Assembly (NCBI RefSeq): GCF_019145355.1
Contig: NZ_JAHSTY010000002.1
Location: forward strand, 62,001-126,000
From: Pseudomonas azadiae
Lineage (GTDB): Bacteria > Pseudomonadota > Gammaproteobacteria > Pseudomonadales > Pseudomonadaceae
Reading direction: 5' to 3'
Length of the DNA stretch: 64,000 bases
Made by a program: the position numbers and the translations under genes. Below, piece after piece: positions 47,174 to 56,814 of this stretch. Each line of letters begins with the position of its first letter. The stretch's first letter is position 1. Below the pieces are notes generated by a model. It was not told where the DNA came from and did no database searches. It saw nothing but the letters and a program-made list of their open reading frames with translations.

Positions 47174-47773
47174 TCAGCCGACGATAAAGGTCTGACCCGT
47201 TTGCAGGCCTTCGACACTTTTTGCGTAGGCCAACGCCACGTCGGCGCCTGCTGCCGGTTTGAAGCCGCGGAAGTACGGCGCATAGCTGCCCATGGCTTCG
47301 AGCAGGACCGTCGGGCTCACCGAATTGACGCGCAGTCCTCTAGGCAACTCGAGCGCCGCCGCCTTGACGAAGGCATCCAGCGCGCCGTTGACCAGGGCCG
47401 CCGAGGCGCCGGTGCGGATCGGGTCGCGGTTGAGAATGCCGCTGGTGAAGGTGAACGAGGCGCCGTCGTTGGCGTACTCACGACCGATCAACAGCAGGTT
47501 GACCTGGCCCATCAGCTTGTCACGCAGGCCCAATTCAAAATCGTCTTCGCTCATGTCGCCCAGCGCCACGAAGTTCACGCTGCCCGCCGCGCAGACCAGC
47601 GCGTCGAATCGGCCGGTCTGCTCAAACAGTCTGCGGATCGACGTGCTATCGCTGATATCCACTTGATAGTCACCGCTGCTGCGGCCGATGCCGATCACTT
47701 CGTGACGCTGGGCCAGCTCGGCCTTGACGGCCGTGCCGACGGTGCCGCTGGCGCCAATCAACAGGATTTTCAT
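47174..47773 (-). CDS. Short-chain dehydrogenase family protein lacking the YxxxK pair
   Basis: A 199-residue SDR-like protein. The cofactor motif LLIGASGTVGTAV opens the protein and VCAAGSVNFV is the usual NNAG counterpart. In the place of the catalytic Tyr-x-x-x-Lys it has GASAALVNGALDAF, with no tyrosine or lysine, so it is not a classical SDR; it may be a reductase with another mechanism or a sensor. It is divergent from a LysR gene, which probably controls it. Confidence 0.85.
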   Translation of the reverse strand: MKILLIGASGTVGTAVKAELAQRHEVIGIGRSSGDYQVDISDSTSIRRLFEQTGRFDALVCAAGSVNFVALGDMSEDDFELGLRDKLMGQVNLLLIGREYANDGASFTFTSGILNRDPIRTGASAALVNGALDAFVKAAALELPRGLRVNSVSPTVLLEAMGSYAPYFRGFKPAAGADVALAYAKSVEGLQTGQTFIVG

Positions 47774-47850
47774 GGTGTTGTTCCTCCGGGTGAATGAAGG
47801 CTCAGTCTAGAGTGGCTTTTTCGCTGGATAAACGCACTAATAGGCAACCT

Positions 47851-47871
47851 TTGGTTTTCATTTGGAAACAA
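47851..47871. promoter_or_regulatory. Candidate LysR-type binding site
   Basis: TTGGTTT and AAACAA form an imperfect inverted repeat around an eight-base centre, immediately before the LysR start (47875) and within the 101-bp gap shared with the divergent SDR gene. The position suits autoregulation. No experimental basis. Confidence 0.3.
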
Positions 47872-47874
47872 TCC

Positions 47875-48783
47875 ATGAGCGAGATGGATGATCTGGCGGC
47901 CTTTGCCGTGCTGATCGACGCCGGCAGTTTTACCGTGGCTGCGGAGCGATTGGGCTGCAGCAAAGGGCAGTTATCCAAGCGCATCAGCCAACTGGAGGCG
48001 CGGTTCAGCGTGGTACTGCTGCACCGCACCACGCGCAAACTCAGCCTGACGGCAGCCGGTGCGGCGTTGCTGCCCCAGGCCCAGGTTCTGGTGGTACAGG
48101 TGGAGCGCGCCCGTCAGGCATTGGCCCGGCTCAAGGACGATCTGGTCGGAGCGGTACGTATGACCGTTCCGGTGTCGTTGGGCGAAACCTTCTTCGACGG
48201 CTTGCTGCTCGAATTTTCCAAGCACTACCCGCAGGTGCAGATCGAGTTGGAACTCAATAATAGCTATCGCGATCTGGCGCGGGACGGCTTCGACTTGGGG
48301 GTACGCTCAGGCGCGATTGAAAACGAGCGCCTGGTGGCCAAGCCATTGCTGGCCTGGCATGAGGTGACCTGCGCGAGCCCGGCCTACCTGGAGCAATACG
48401 GCGAACCTGGGACGCCGGCCGACCTGGCCGCCCACACCTGCCTGCTCAACAGCCACTACAGCGGCCGTGAAGAGTGGCTGTACCACCAGCAGCACGAGCT
48501 GTTGCGGGTGCGGGTCAGCGGCACCTTCGCCTCCAACCATTACAACCTGTTGAAAAAGGCGGCGTTGGTGGGCGCCGGTATCGCACGCCTGCCGTCCTAC
48601 CTGTTGCCGACGGAATTGGCTGACGGCCGCTTGCGCTGGCTCCTGCGCGATTATCAGACGCGGAGCATGCCGATGTACCTGGTGCATCCCTATCAGGGCG
48701 GCCTGCCGCGTCGCACCCAGGTGTTGGCCGATTACCTGGTGGACTGGTTCAAGCGCAGCGGCGAGGCCTTGGATCGGCTTTAA
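47875..48783 (+). CDS. LysR-family transcriptional regulator (divergent from SDR gene)
   Basis: A 302-residue LysR protein of the CrgA-like class. The HTH region FAVLIDAGSFTVAAERLGCSKGQLSKRISQLEARF is at about residues 8-42; the effector domain follows. The ATG at 47875 (MSEMDDLAAF) gives the family length; an upstream in-frame start at 47794 would add 27 residues. It overlaps the convergent DoxX gene by four bases at the 3' end. The probable target is the adjacent SDR gene. Confidence 0.9.
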   Translation: MSEMDDLAAFAVLIDAGSFTVAAERLGCSKGQLSKRISQLEARFSVVLLHRTTRKLSLTAAGAALLPQAQVLVVQVERARQALARLKDDLVGAVRMTVPVSLGETFFDGLLLEFSKHYPQVQIELELNNSYRDLARDGFDLGVRSGAIENERLVAKPLLAWHEVTCASPAYLEQYGEPGTPADLAAHTCLLNSHYSGREEWLYHQQHELLRVRVSGTFASNHYNLLKKAALVGAGIARLPSYLLPTELADGRLRWLLRDYQTRSMPMYLVHPYQGGLPRRTQVLADYLVDWFKRSGEALDRL

Positions 48784-49265
48784 GCGTAGCGACGCGCGAT
48801 CAAGTGATCGATGGACAGTCGCCCCGGACCCTTCGCCACCAGTAGCAACAGCAGCGCAAGCCAGGTGCCGTGGGTCGGGTAGGCATCCGGGTAGACGAAC
48901 AGCTGAATCACAAGCGTCATGCCGATCAGGGCCAAGGCCGAAAAGCGCGTGGCGAAGCCAACCAGGATCAGCACCGGGAAAAAGTGCTCGGCAAAGGCCG
49001 CCATGTGCGCTGCCACCTCCGGTGACAGCAAAGGCACGTGGTATTCGCTGCGAAATAGCGGCAATGTCGAAGCTGCCAGTTTCGGTTCACTCAGTTGGAA
49101 GGTGCCGCTGATGATATCCACCGCGAAACCTTCCACTTTGGTCTGCCCGGATTTCCAGAATACCGCGGCCATCGAAAACCGTGCGAGAAAGGCAATCAGG
49201 CTGTAAGGGATTTGCTCGAAGAGTGCGATGACCCGATTGACCAGGCCCGATGGACGAGTGTTCAT
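48780..49265 (-). CDS. DoxX-family membrane protein of the bufferin-like operon
   Basis: A 161-residue inner-membrane protein with four hydrophobic segments. SLIAFLARFSMAAVFWKSGQTKVEGFA at the N-terminus and HMAAFAEHFFPVLILVGFATRFSALALIG in the middle are typical of DoxX/DUF-type quinone-interacting proteins. It is the last gene of the DUF2282-DUF692-DUF2063-DoxX operon and overlaps the DUF2063 gene by four bases. DoxX proteins recur in bufferin clusters; they may supply redox equivalents. The role here is inferred from context. Confidence 0.88.
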   Translation of the reverse strand: MNTRPSGLVNRVIALFEQIPYSLIAFLARFSMAAVFWKSGQTKVEGFAVDIISGTFQLSEPKLAASTLPLFRSEYHVPLLSPEVAAHMAAFAEHFFPVLILVGFATRFSALALIGMTLVIQLFVYPDAYPTHGTWLALLLLLVAKGPGRLSIDHLIARRYA

Positions 49266-50038
49266 GGCGATACCTTTTGTGCTGGATGCAGATGAGTGAT
49301 GGCGTTGTGGCTGATCAGCAACGTCAGGCAGTGGTGCAGATCGAACTCGGCACTTGCTTCAAGCGCATGCTCCACGGCTTTTTCCAACGGACTGCCCTGG
49401 GCCAGGCTGTTGATAAACGTCACAGAGCCACTGTCGATGACGAACACCCTGACCTCCAGCCCCTGGCGCAATACCAGCGCAGCCTGGGCGTGCCAGGGGT
49501 TCAGGGTGGCCAGGGCACCTTCGGATTGATGCGCGGCCCATACCGCCACCACCGCGTAGGCAGAATTCAAGGTGGCAAGGGATGGATGCAGCTGCACGCG
49601 CAATTTTCCGACGTTTGTCTGGCCTTGCATGGCGTGAAGAATCGCCTGCTGGTCCAGCTGCTCGGTGTCCGCTGCGTGGTAGGCACGCACACGCAGCCGC
49701 TCCAGGCGTGCGATATCGGCCAGGTAGGGCACGCTGGTGGCAGGCTCGAAGTCTTGGATAAACGCTGGAAACGCACTGCCGTACTCGCTGATCAGCGGGC
49801 TGGCGGGAGGGCAAGCCTGTACGAACAGGCCGGCCATTGCGCGGAAAAATTCCTTGCCCACCAGTTGCAATGTCACGGGATAGGCCGCCGCCAGCGCGTC
49901 GATCAACGAACGGTGCACATTATTGCGATACACCGAAAATCGACTGTTCGGATCGGCTCCGTTGCGGCTGAACACGCCATCGGGGCAGGCCTGCTCAGGC
50001 GACAGTAAGGCTGCGGCAAAGTCGGCATAAAGGCTCAT
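49262..50038 (-). CDS. DUF2063 protein, BufC-like partner of the MNIO enzyme
   Basis: A 258-residue protein. The N-terminal DUF2063 domain ([45 protein letters not shown]) is followed by a less conserved C-terminal domain. The name putative DNA-binding domain is historical; in RiPP clusters these proteins assist the DUF692 enzyme with the precursor peptide. The ATG at 50038 overlaps the DUF692 stop by four bases. Coupled downstream to the DoxX gene by another four-base overlap. Confidence 0.87.
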   Translation of the reverse strand: MSLYADFAAALLSPEQACPDGVFSRNGADPNSRFSVYRNNVHRSLIDALAAAYPVTLQLVGKEFFRAMAGLFVQACPPASPLISEYGSAFPAFIQDFEPATSVPYLADIARLERLRVRAYHAADTEQLDQQAILHAMQGQTNVGKLRVQLHPSLATLNSAYAVVAVWAAHQSEGALATLNPWHAQAALVLRQGLEVRVFVIDSGSVTFINSLAQGSPLEKAVEHALEASAEFDLHHCLTLLISHNAITHLHPAQKVSP

Positions 50039-50910
50039 GGGGCCATCTGCGACAGATGCCACTCGGCCTGGTGCGCCTCGGCCAGCAATACGCTGAATGC
50101 CGGCACCTGGTTATCCCGTTCGATCAACGTTGGCAACGGACCGACTTGCGCCAGTACCTTTTCGTACAGTTGCCACACGGCGTTATCGATCGGAGCGCCG
50201 TGATCATCAATCAGCAGGCGATCACCGAGGCTGTCAGTGTCTTCGGCAAAACCGGCCAGATGAATCTCACCCACCCTGTGCAATGGCAGTGCGTCGAGGT
50301 AGGAAAGCGGATCGCGCTGATGATTGACGCAGGACACGTAGACGTTGTTCACGTCCAGCAGCAAACCGCAGCCGGTGCGACGGATGATTTCGCTGATGAA
50401 GTCGGTCTCGTCCAGGGTTGAACCCTCCAATTGCAGGTAGGTCGACGGGTTTTCCAGCAGCATTGGCCGCTTGAGGGTGCTCTGTACCTGATCAACGTGT
50501 TCGCACACCCGTTGCAGGGTGGCGTTGTCGTAGGCCAGGGGCAGCAGGTCATTGAGGAACACCGGGCCATGGCTCGACCAAGCCAAGTGTTCAGAGAAAG
50601 CGTGGGGTTGGTAGCGCTCGATCAACCTGGCCAACCGTGCCAGGTGCGCAGGGTCCGGCGGGCCTTCGCCGCCGATGGACAGGCCTACGCCATGCAACGA
50701 CAGCGGGTATTGCTCGCGGATCAAGTTCAAATAATGATGAAACGGGCCGCCGGCCACCATGTAGTTTTCGGCGTGCACTTCAAAAAAACCGATGTCGGGC
50801 GAAGTTTCGAGCACTTCAGTGAAGTGCTCATGCTTGAGCCCCAGCCCGGCCCGGCGAGGGAGGCCGGGCGCCTGAGCCTGGGCGATGGCTCGCAAGGATG
50901 AAAGGGTCAT
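50035..50910 (-). CDS. DUF692 multinuclear iron oxidative enzyme, BufB-like
   Basis: A 291-residue MNIO (DUF692) TIM-barrel enzyme, which uses two or three irons to modify cysteines of RiPP precursors. Metal-binding and active-site blocks are all visible: [65 protein letters not shown] and LIERD. The adjacent DUF2282 gene 25 bp upstream encodes the likely substrate. Copper-binding bufferins are the best-known products of such pairs. Length and motifs are normal for the family. Confidence 0.93.
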   Translation of the reverse strand: MTLSSLRAIAQAQAPGLPRRAGLGLKHEHFTEVLETSPDIGFFEVHAENYMVAGGPFHHYLNLIREQYPLSLHGVGLSIGGEGPPDPAHLARLARLIERYQPHAFSEHLAWSSHGPVFLNDLLPLAYDNATLQRVCEHVDQVQSTLKRPMLLENPSTYLQLEGSTLDETDFISEIIRRTGCGLLLDVNNVYVSCVNHQRDPLSYLDALPLHRVGEIHLAGFAEDTDSLGDRLLIDDHGAPIDNAVWQLYEKVLAQVGPLPTLIERDNQVPAFSVLLAEAHQAEWHLSQMAP

Positions 50911-50935
50911 CGTCAGTACTCAGGTTTCCCGTGGG

Positions 50936-51232
50936 TCAGGACTTGGCCGTGAAGGCCGCTTCCTGGCCGAAACCGGTCGGCGAGGTGGAGCTAGGCGTTT
51001 TGAGGCAGGTGCCGGCGGGGACGAGTTTCCAGGCATTGGCCTGGTCTTTGGTTTTCGAGGAGCCGGCGCAGGACGTGCCAGCGCCAGCGGCGCAGTCGTT
51101 CTTGCCGGCTTCGGCGACACCGAAGCATTTCTGCATGTCATCGGCAGCGTGGGCGGTGGTGGTCAGGGCGGACAGGCTCAGGGCGGAGCCGAGGGCCAGG
51201 ACGAGAGTGGCGGCGGACAGTTTGGTGGTCAT
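50936..51232 (-). CDS. DUF2282 bufferin-like RiPP precursor (BufA1 type)
   Basis: A 98-residue exported peptide with a Sec signal ([20 protein letters not shown]..., cleavage about AHA-A at residue 29). The mature part has four cysteines (C36, C47, C55, C76) in the DUF2282 pattern [25 protein letters not shown]. In bufferins such cysteines are oxidised to heterocycles and bind copper in the periplasm. The ATG at 51232 follows a GGAG site; a longer in-frame start would bury the signal. It is the first gene of the operon. Confidence 0.9.
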   Translation of the reverse strand: MTTKLSAATLVLALGSALSLSALTTTAHAADDMQKCFGVAEAGKNDCAAGAGTSCAGSSKTKDQANAWKLVPAGTCLKTPSSTSPTGFGQEAAFTAKS

Positions 51233-51281
51233 GGTGTGTCTCCAGTAGTGGCGGGCGTGTTTGCCTGCTTGGACCACTAGA

Positions 51282-51304
51282 GACGGCGGGGTGAACTTTG
51301 TTAC
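51282..51304 (-). promoter_or_regulatory. Candidate ECF-sigma promoter of the bufferin-like operon
   Basis: On the minus strand GTAAC and CGTC lie 14 bases apart, resembling ECF sigma -35 (AAC) and -10 (CGTC) elements, though the spacing is about two bases short of most consensus sites. A start near 51274 would give a leader of about 42 nt. Metal-stress ECF control would fit the operon; the evidence is weak. Confidence 0.3.
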
Positions 51305-51360
51305 ACGTCTGCCGAAAATAATTTCGGGTTTCACCAATTATCAGGTTCGCACACAACAAA

Positions 51361-51447
51361 TGTGGGGGCTGGCTTGCCTGCGATAGCATCACCTCGGTGT
51401 TACTGAAAACTCGAGGTGTCTGTATCGCAGGCAAGCCAGCTCCCACA
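51361..51447. repeat. REPIN between the bra and buf-like operons
   Basis: Inverted REP pair (TGTGGGGGCTGGCTTGCC... and its complement). The spacer GATAGCATCACCTCGGTGT...GAGGTGTC is almost the same as that of the REPIN at 9843. It follows the braG stop by 32 bp. Confidence 0.9.
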
Positions 51448-51478
51448 TTTTTGATTGGGTTCCTACAGCAACCGTTTC

Positions 51479-52180
51479 TTAACCGCCCAGGTAAGCCTCA
51501 CGCACTTTCGGATCCGTCAGCAACTGCTCGCCGGTGCCCTGCATGACCACTCGGCCGTTTTCCAGCACATAGGCACGATCAGCGATCTTCAGCGCCTGGT
51601 TGGCATTCTGCTCCACCAGAAATACTGTCACACCGTCCTTGCGCAGCTGTTCGATGATGTCGAAGATCTGCTGGATGATGATCGGGGCCAAGCCCAGGGA
51701 AGGTTCGTCCAGCAGCAGCAGCTTGGGTTTGCTCATCAACGCGCGACCGATGGCGAGCATCTGCTGTTCGCCGCCGGACATGGTGCCGCCGCGTTGACTG
51801 AAGCGTTCCTTGAGGCGCGGGAACAGGTGCAGCACCTTGTCCATCTGCTCCTGATAGTCGCCCTTGTCGGTAAAAAAACCGCCCATGGCCAGGTTCTCCT
51901 CCACGGTCAGGCGCGAGAATACGCGACGGCCTTCCGGCACCACCGCGATGCTCTTGCGCATGATGTGCGACGACTGCTGGCCCACCAGTTCTTCACCCAT
52001 GTAGCGGATGCTGCCACTGTGGGCCTGGGGCGAACCGCACAGGGTCATCAACAGGGTCGACTTGCCGGCGCCGTTGGCGCCGATCAGCGTGACGATTTCA
52101 CCCTGGCGAACCTCCACGTTGACGCTGTGCAGCGCCTGGATCTTGCCGTAGAAAGTGGAAACGTTTTCGAATTGCAGCAT
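51479..52180 (-). CDS. braG: Branched-chain amino-acid ABC transporter ATPase (LivF type)
   Basis: A 233-residue ATPase for import of Leu, Ile and Val. Walker A GANGAGKSTLLMTLCG, signature MSGGEQQMLAIGRALMSKPKLLLLDEPSLGLAP and the H-loop VFLVEQNANQAL are present; the last is typical of LivF. It is the final gene of the braC-DEFG run and is separated from braF by one base. Confidence 0.95.
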   Translation of the reverse strand: MLQFENVSTFYGKIQALHSVNVEVRQGEIVTLIGANGAGKSTLLMTLCGSPQAHSGSIRYMGEELVGQQSSHIMRKSIAVVPEGRRVFSRLTVEENLAMGGFFTDKGDYQEQMDKVLHLFPRLKERFSQRGGTMSGGEQQMLAIGRALMSKPKLLLLDEPSLGLAPIIIQQIFDIIEQLRKDGVTVFLVEQNANQALKIADRAYVLENGRVVMQGTGEQLLTDPKVREAYLGG

Positions 52181-52181
52181 T

Positions 52182-52949
52182 TTACGCTTCCCCCAGATAG
52201 GCTTTGATCACTTCGGGATTGTCACGGATCTGCTCCGGACTCCCGCTGGCCAAAGGCGTGCCCTGGTTGATCACGACAATGTGGTCGGAAATGCTCATGA
52301 CCAGTTTCATGTCGTGTTCGATCAACAGCACGGTGGCGTTGTTTTCCTCGCGCAGCACGCTGATCAGCGCCTTGAGGTCTTCGGTTTCCCTGGGGTTCAG
52401 GCCGGCGGCCGGTTCGTCGAGCATAAGGATGCGCGGGCGGGTCATCATGCAGCGGGCGATTTCCAGGCGACGTTGCTGACCATAGGCCAAGGTGCCGGCC
52501 GGACGGTTGGCAAACTCGGTGAGGTTGACCTTGTCCAGCCAGTACTCGGCGTATTCCATGGCCTCGCGCTCGCTTTTGCGGAACGCCGGGGTCTTGAACA
52601 AGCCTGCGAAGAAGTTGGTGTTCAAGTGACGGTGCTGGGCGATCAACAGGTTCTCGACCGCCGTCATGTCCTTGAACAAGCGCACGTTCTGGAAGGTCCG
52701 CACCACGCCTTTGCGAGCAATTTCGTGACCGGCCAGGCCCTGGATCGGCTGGCCGTCCAACAGGATGCTGCCGCCGCTCGGCTTGTAGAAGCCGGTGAGG
52801 CAGTTGAACACCGTGGTCTTGCCGGCACCGTTGGGGCCGATGAGCGCCACGACCTGTTTCTCTTTAACGGTCAGGGCCACGCCATTGACCGCCAGCAAGC
52901 CGCCGAAGCGCATGCTCAAGTTTTCGACTTTCAGGATCTCGCGGCTCAT
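52182..52949 (-). CDS. braF: Branched-chain amino-acid ABC transporter ATPase (LivG type)
   Basis: A 255-residue ATPase partner of braG. It shows Walker [19 protein letters not shown], signature [35 protein letters not shown] and H-loop [16 protein letters not shown]. LivG-type proteins characteristically have the [13 protein letters not shown] form of the signature. It overlaps braE by four bases. Confidence 0.95.
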   Translation of the reverse strand: MSREILKVENLSMRFGGLLAVNGVALTVKEKQVVALIGPNGAGKTTVFNCLTGFYKPSGGSILLDGQPIQGLAGHEIARKGVVRTFQNVRLFKDMTAVENLLIAQHRHLNTNFFAGLFKTPAFRKSEREAMEYAEYWLDKVNLTEFANRPAGTLAYGQQRRLEIARCMMTRPRILMLDEPAAGLNPRETEDLKALISVLREENNATVLLIEHDMKLVMSISDHIVVINQGTPLASGSPEQIRDNPEVIKAYLGEA

Positions 52950-54199
52950 TTGCGCAGCTCCATGTGTGGACGTTGCATGGGCAGCAGGCCTTGAGGGCGC
53001 CAGATCATCATCAGCACCATGAGGGCGCCGAACATCAACATGCGGTATTCACTGAACTCGCGCATCATTTCCGGCAGCAGGATCATCACGATCGCCGCCA
53101 GGATCACGCCCAGTTGCGAGCCCATGCCACCCAGTACCACGATGGCGAGGATGATCGCCGACTCGATAAAGGTGAATGACTCCGGCGTCACCAGCCCTTG
53201 GCGCGCGGCGAAGAAGCTGCCGGCGAAACCGGCGAACGCAGCACCCAGGGTAAAGGCGGAGAGCTTGATGATGGTCGGGTTCAGGCCCAGTGCGCGGCAG
53301 GCGATCTCATCTTCGCGCAGCGCTTCCCACGCGCGGCCGATCGGCATGCGCAGCAGGCGATTGATCACGAACAGTGCGGCCAGTGCCAGCAGCAGCGCCA
53401 CCAGGTACAGGAACACCACTTTGCTTACAGGGTTATAGGCAATCCCGAAGTATTCGTGGAAGGTCTGCATGCCCTCTGCGGCGGTGCGGTCGAACGACAG
53501 CCCGAAGAACGTCGGCTTGGGGATGCTGCTGATACCGTTGGGGCCACCGGTGATATCGGTGAGGTTACGCAGGAACAGGCGGATGATTTCCCCAAAGCCC
53601 AGGGTCACGATCGCCAGGTAGTCGCCGCGCAGGCGCAGTACCGGGAAGCCCAGCAGGAAGCCGAACGTGGCCGCCGCCATGCCCGCCAGTGGCAGGCAGA
53701 TCCAGAAGCTCCAGCCCAGGTAATGCGAGAGCAGCGCGTAGGTGTAGGCACCCACGGCATAAAAACCCACATAACCCAGGTCGAGCAGGCCGGCCAGGCC
53801 GACCACGATGTTCAGGCCCAGGCCCAGCAACACGTAGATCAGGATCAGGGTGGCGATATCGACTGCGCCGCGCGAGCCGAAGAACGGCCAGATCAGCGCG
53901 GCCACGATCAGGCCGATGATGATGTAGCGCTGGGTACGCGGCAGGGTCAGGAATTGGCTGACCTTAGGCGATACCAACGGGCGACGGTTGCCCTTGAACA
54001 AGGCCCCGACCTGCTGGGTGAACAGCACGCGCAGGAACATCAGCACCGAGCACAGGGCGATGATGGTCAGGGTCACGGGACCGGTGCCATGCACTTCCAG
54101 ATTGATGCCGACAATGCTGAGCTTGAGGCCCAGTACCGGAAAGGCCACGGCCCATACCAGCAAGGCGCTGAAAAACGCCGATTTAAGATATCTGCTCAT
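52946..54199 (-). CDS. braE: Branched-chain amino-acid ABC transporter permease (LivM type)
   Basis: A 417-residue permease with about ten hydrophobic segments and an N-terminal extension of about 90 residues typical of gammaproteobacterial LivM. Recognisable blocks are [57 protein letters not shown] and [37 protein letters not shown]. It overlaps both neighbours by four bases. Confidence 0.95.
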   Translation of the reverse strand: MSRYLKSAFFSALLVWAVAFPVLGLKLSIVGINLEVHGTGPVTLTIIALCSVLMFLRVLFTQQVGALFKGNRRPLVSPKVSQFLTLPRTQRYIIIGLIVAALIWPFFGSRGAVDIATLILIYVLLGLGLNIVVGLAGLLDLGYVGFYAVGAYTYALLSHYLGWSFWICLPLAGMAAATFGFLLGFPVLRLRGDYLAIVTLGFGEIIRLFLRNLTDITGGPNGISSIPKPTFFGLSFDRTAAEGMQTFHEYFGIAYNPVSKVVFLYLVALLLALAALFVINRLLRMPIGRAWEALREDEIACRALGLNPTIIKLSAFTLGAAFAGFAGSFFAARQGLVTPESFTFIESAIILAIVVLGGMGSQLGVILAAIVMILLPEMMREFSEYRMLMFGALMVLMMIWRPQGLLPMQRPHMELRK

Positions 54200-55119
54200 A
54201 CTTTCTCAACCTCCGGACGGCCCAGGATGCCGGTCGGACGGAACAACAGCACCAGAACCAACAGGCCGAACGCCACGACGTCCTTGTACTGGTCGCCGAA
54301 GATATCGGCGCCAAAGGCCTCGGCAACACCCAGCACCAGGCCGCCGAGCATCGCGCCCGGAATGCTGCCGATGCCGCCCAATACCGCCGCAGTAAAGGCC
54401 TTGAGGCCCACCAGGAAACCGGCGTTGGGGTTGATCACGCCGTACTGCATGCTCAGCAATACCGCCGCGACGGCCGCCAGTGCGGCACCGATCACGAAGG
54501 TCAGGGCGATGATGTTGTTGGTGTTGATGCCCAGCAGGTTGGCCATCTTGATGTCTTCGGCGCAAGCCCGGCAGGCGCGCCCCAGACGGGAGCGGGAGAT
54601 GAACAGGGTCAGGCCCAGCATGGCCACCAGGGTGACGACGAAGACCAGGATCTGCATGTAGGAAACCAGCACTTCCTGCGCGCCACCCGGGCCGAAGGAG
54701 AAACTCCCCGGGATCAGGTTGGGGATGGATTTGTCCTTGGAATCCTGGGACAGCAATACGGTGTTCTGCAGGAAAATCGACATGCCGATGGCGGAAATCA
54801 GCGGGATCAGGCGGTTGCTGCCACGCAAGGGGCGATAGGCAACGCGCTCGATACTGTAGCCATAGGCACTGGTCACGATGATCGACGCAAGGAACGCGGC
54901 GGTCATTAACAGCGGCAGGGAGTGGATCCCCATCATGGCCAACCCGGCAAGGGCGATAAAGGCCACATAGGAACCAATCATGTACACCTCGCCATGGGCG
55001 AAGTTGATCATTCCAATGATGCCGTAAACCATTGTGTAGCCAATGGCTATCAAGGCATAGGTGCTGCCAATGGTCAGGCCATTAACCAGCTGTTGGAAAA
55101 AATGATAGAGCTCAGGCAT
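54196..55119 (-). CDS. braD: Branched-chain amino-acid ABC transporter permease (LivH type)
   Basis: A 307-residue permease that pairs with braE. Markers are [41 protein letters not shown] at the N-terminus and [31 protein letters not shown] toward the end. It is separated from braC by 226 bp that contains an intrinsic terminator, so the permease genes would be expressed at a lower level than the binding protein. Confidence 0.95.
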   Translation of the reverse strand: MPELYHFFQQLVNGLTIGSTYALIAIGYTMVYGIIGMINFAHGEVYMIGSYVAFIALAGLAMMGIHSLPLLMTAAFLASIIVTSAYGYSIERVAYRPLRGSNRLIPLISAIGMSIFLQNTVLLSQDSKDKSIPNLIPGSFSFGPGGAQEVLVSYMQILVFVVTLVAMLGLTLFISRSRLGRACRACAEDIKMANLLGINTNNIIALTFVIGAALAAVAAVLLSMQYGVINPNAGFLVGLKAFTAAVLGGIGSIPGAMLGGLVLGVAEAFGADIFGDQYKDVVAFGLLVLVLLFRPTGILGRPEVEKV

Positions 55120-55298
55120 TACAGCGCTCCTAAAAACCCGATACGCATTTCACTGGTGGAGTCATTTCCGGCCCGTGCCCTGTTCTATGACCAGGTTGCA
55201 CACAGCGTTTGCCAGCGAACCGCTGGTGACGGTTTTAAGATTTTCAGGTGAGCCAGCACCCGGATCGCGGGTGACAGGCCCATAAACCTCGTAAAACA

Positions 55299-55324
55299 AA
55301 GCCCACTGCTCTCACAGTGGGCTT
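55299..55324 (-). terminator. Intercistronic terminator/attenuator between braC and braD
   Basis: AAGCCCACTG and CAGTGGGCTT form a perfect 10-bp stem (six-base loop). Read on the minus strand it is followed by TGTTTTA, a weak U-tract. A second small stem (CACCCG-gatcg-CGGGTG) lies at about 55258-55274. Partial read-through would set the ratio of binding protein to permeases. Confidence 0.8.
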
Positions 55325-55345
55325 GCAGGGCCAGTAACGCCTGGC

Positions 55346-56473
55346 TTACTGAGGGGATACTTCGGTTTTCGGTTTGCCGAAGTGCCATTCGTAAACCACG
55401 AATTTGAAGTCCTTCAGGTCGCCCTTGGCGTCGAAGCTCAGGTCGCCGGTTGGGGTCTTGAAGGTACCCGCGTGAATGGCTTCGGCCACTTTGGCGGTGT
55501 CTTCGCTTTTGGCGGCTTTGATGCCACCGGCGATGACTTCAATGGCCGAGTAGGCCGGGAATACGAACGGACCGGTTGGGTCCTGCTTGTTCTTGGCGAA
55601 CGCTTCGACGATGGCTTTGTTGGCAGGGTCGGTGTCGAAGGATTTAGGCAGGGTTACCAGCAGGCCTTCGGAAGCGCCCTGGGCGATTTGCGAGATGGAA
55701 TCGTTGCCGACACCCTCTGGGCCCATGAACTTGGCGTTCAGGCCTTTTTCCTTGGCTTGGCGCAGGATCAGGCCCAGCTCAGGGTGGTAGCCGCCGTAGT
55801 AGACGAAGTCGACATTGGCTTGCTTGAGTTTCTGGATGATCGAAGAGAAGTCCTTGTCACCGGCGTTGAGGCCTTCGAAGACGGCAACCTTGGTGCCTTT
55901 TTCTTCGAGGGTTTTCTTCACGGCGCTGGCGATGCCTTCACCGTATTGCTGCTTGTCGTGCAGGACGGCAACGATCTTCGGCTTCACGTGGTCGGCGATG
56001 TAGTTGCCGGCTGCTGGGCCTTGGGCGCTGTCCAGGCCGATGGTGCGGAAGATCAGCTTGTAGCCACGGGCGGTGATTTCCGGGCTGGTGGCGGCCGGGG
56101 TAATCATGATCACGCCTTCGTCTTCGTAGATATCGGACGCAGGCTGAGTGGAGCTCGAGCAGAGGTGGCCGACCACGAACTTGACGCCGTCGTTGACCAC
56201 TTTGTTGGCAACGGCAACGGCTTGTTTAGGATCGCAGGCGTCGTCGTATTCCTTGGCCTCAAGCATCTTGCCGTCAACGCCGCCCTTGGCGTTGATGTCG
56301 GCGATGGCTTGCTTGGCACCCATGAATTGCATGTCGCCGTATTGCGTCACCGGGCCGGTCTTAGGGCCGGCGATGCCGATCTTGATGGTATCGGCGGCGA
56401 ACGAATGGCCGGCAACCCCAGCCAGGACCATAGCGGCAAACAGTTTGGAAATCTGCTTAGTAGCCTTGTTCAT
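55346..56473 (-). CDS. braC: Branched-chain amino-acid periplasmic binding protein
   Basis: A 375-residue solute-binding protein (LivJ/BraC). The signal peptide (MNKATKQISKLFAAMVLAGVAGHSFA) precedes DTIKIGIAGPKTGPVTQYGDMQFMGAKQAIADIN, the family start. Two cysteines (DDACDPKQ and GHLCSSS) would form the conserved disulfide. It captures Leu, Ile, Val and possibly Ala or Thr. The upstream 341 bp (56474-56814) hold the promoter, a 16-bp palindrome and nothing coding. Confidence 0.95.
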   Translation of the reverse strand: MNKATKQISKLFAAMVLAGVAGHSFAADTIKIGIAGPKTGPVTQYGDMQFMGAKQAIADINAKGGVDGKMLEAKEYDDACDPKQAVAVANKVVNDGVKFVVGHLCSSSTQPASDIYEDEGVIMITPAATSPEITARGYKLIFRTIGLDSAQGPAAGNYIADHVKPKIVAVLHDKQQYGEGIASAVKKTLEEKGTKVAVFEGLNAGDKDFSSIIQKLKQANVDFVYYGGYHPELGLILRQAKEKGLNAKFMGPEGVGNDSISQIAQGASEGLLVTLPKSFDTDPANKAIVEAFAKNKQDPTGPFVFPAYSAIEVIAGGIKAAKSEDTAKVAEAIHAGTFKTPTGDLSFDAKGDLKDFKFVVYEWHFGKPKTEVSPQ

Positions 56474-56575
56474 AGTGCTCCACTCTTACTGTTGTATTTT
56501 TTATAGTTCTAGCGGCCTTGTGAGCTGCAGAACCGGATCGGATATCCCGGATATCCCCCCGGCAGTGCCCTGGCA

Positions 56576-56591
56576 ACTGTACCGGTACAGT
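56576..56591. promoter_or_regulatory. Perfect 16-bp palindrome upstream of braC
   Basis: ACTGTACCGGTACAGT is perfectly self-complementary and lies 103 bp upstream of the braC start in the gap between braC and the divergent DUF2288 gene. Its form (TGTAC-CG-GTACA) is that of a dimeric repressor or GntR/MocR-type operator. The protein is not known. Confidence 0.5.
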
Positions 56592-56814
56592 GTAGAGCGC
56601 CGGTTGATCGCTTGAAAAGCTGGCTGCTGGGGGCAACACCCAAGTGTGTCGCTTAAATGAAAGAAAAAGACAGAATTGCGGCGGGGTGATGCCAGAGTTC
56701 CAGGCAATCCTTGGCTTTGCTGACACTTTCTCTCGATGACTCAATTGCAACTGGGTTTTTCTACCTCGGCCGCGACGTTATGATTGCGCCGATTTTTTCC
56801 CAAGGTGAACTCCC

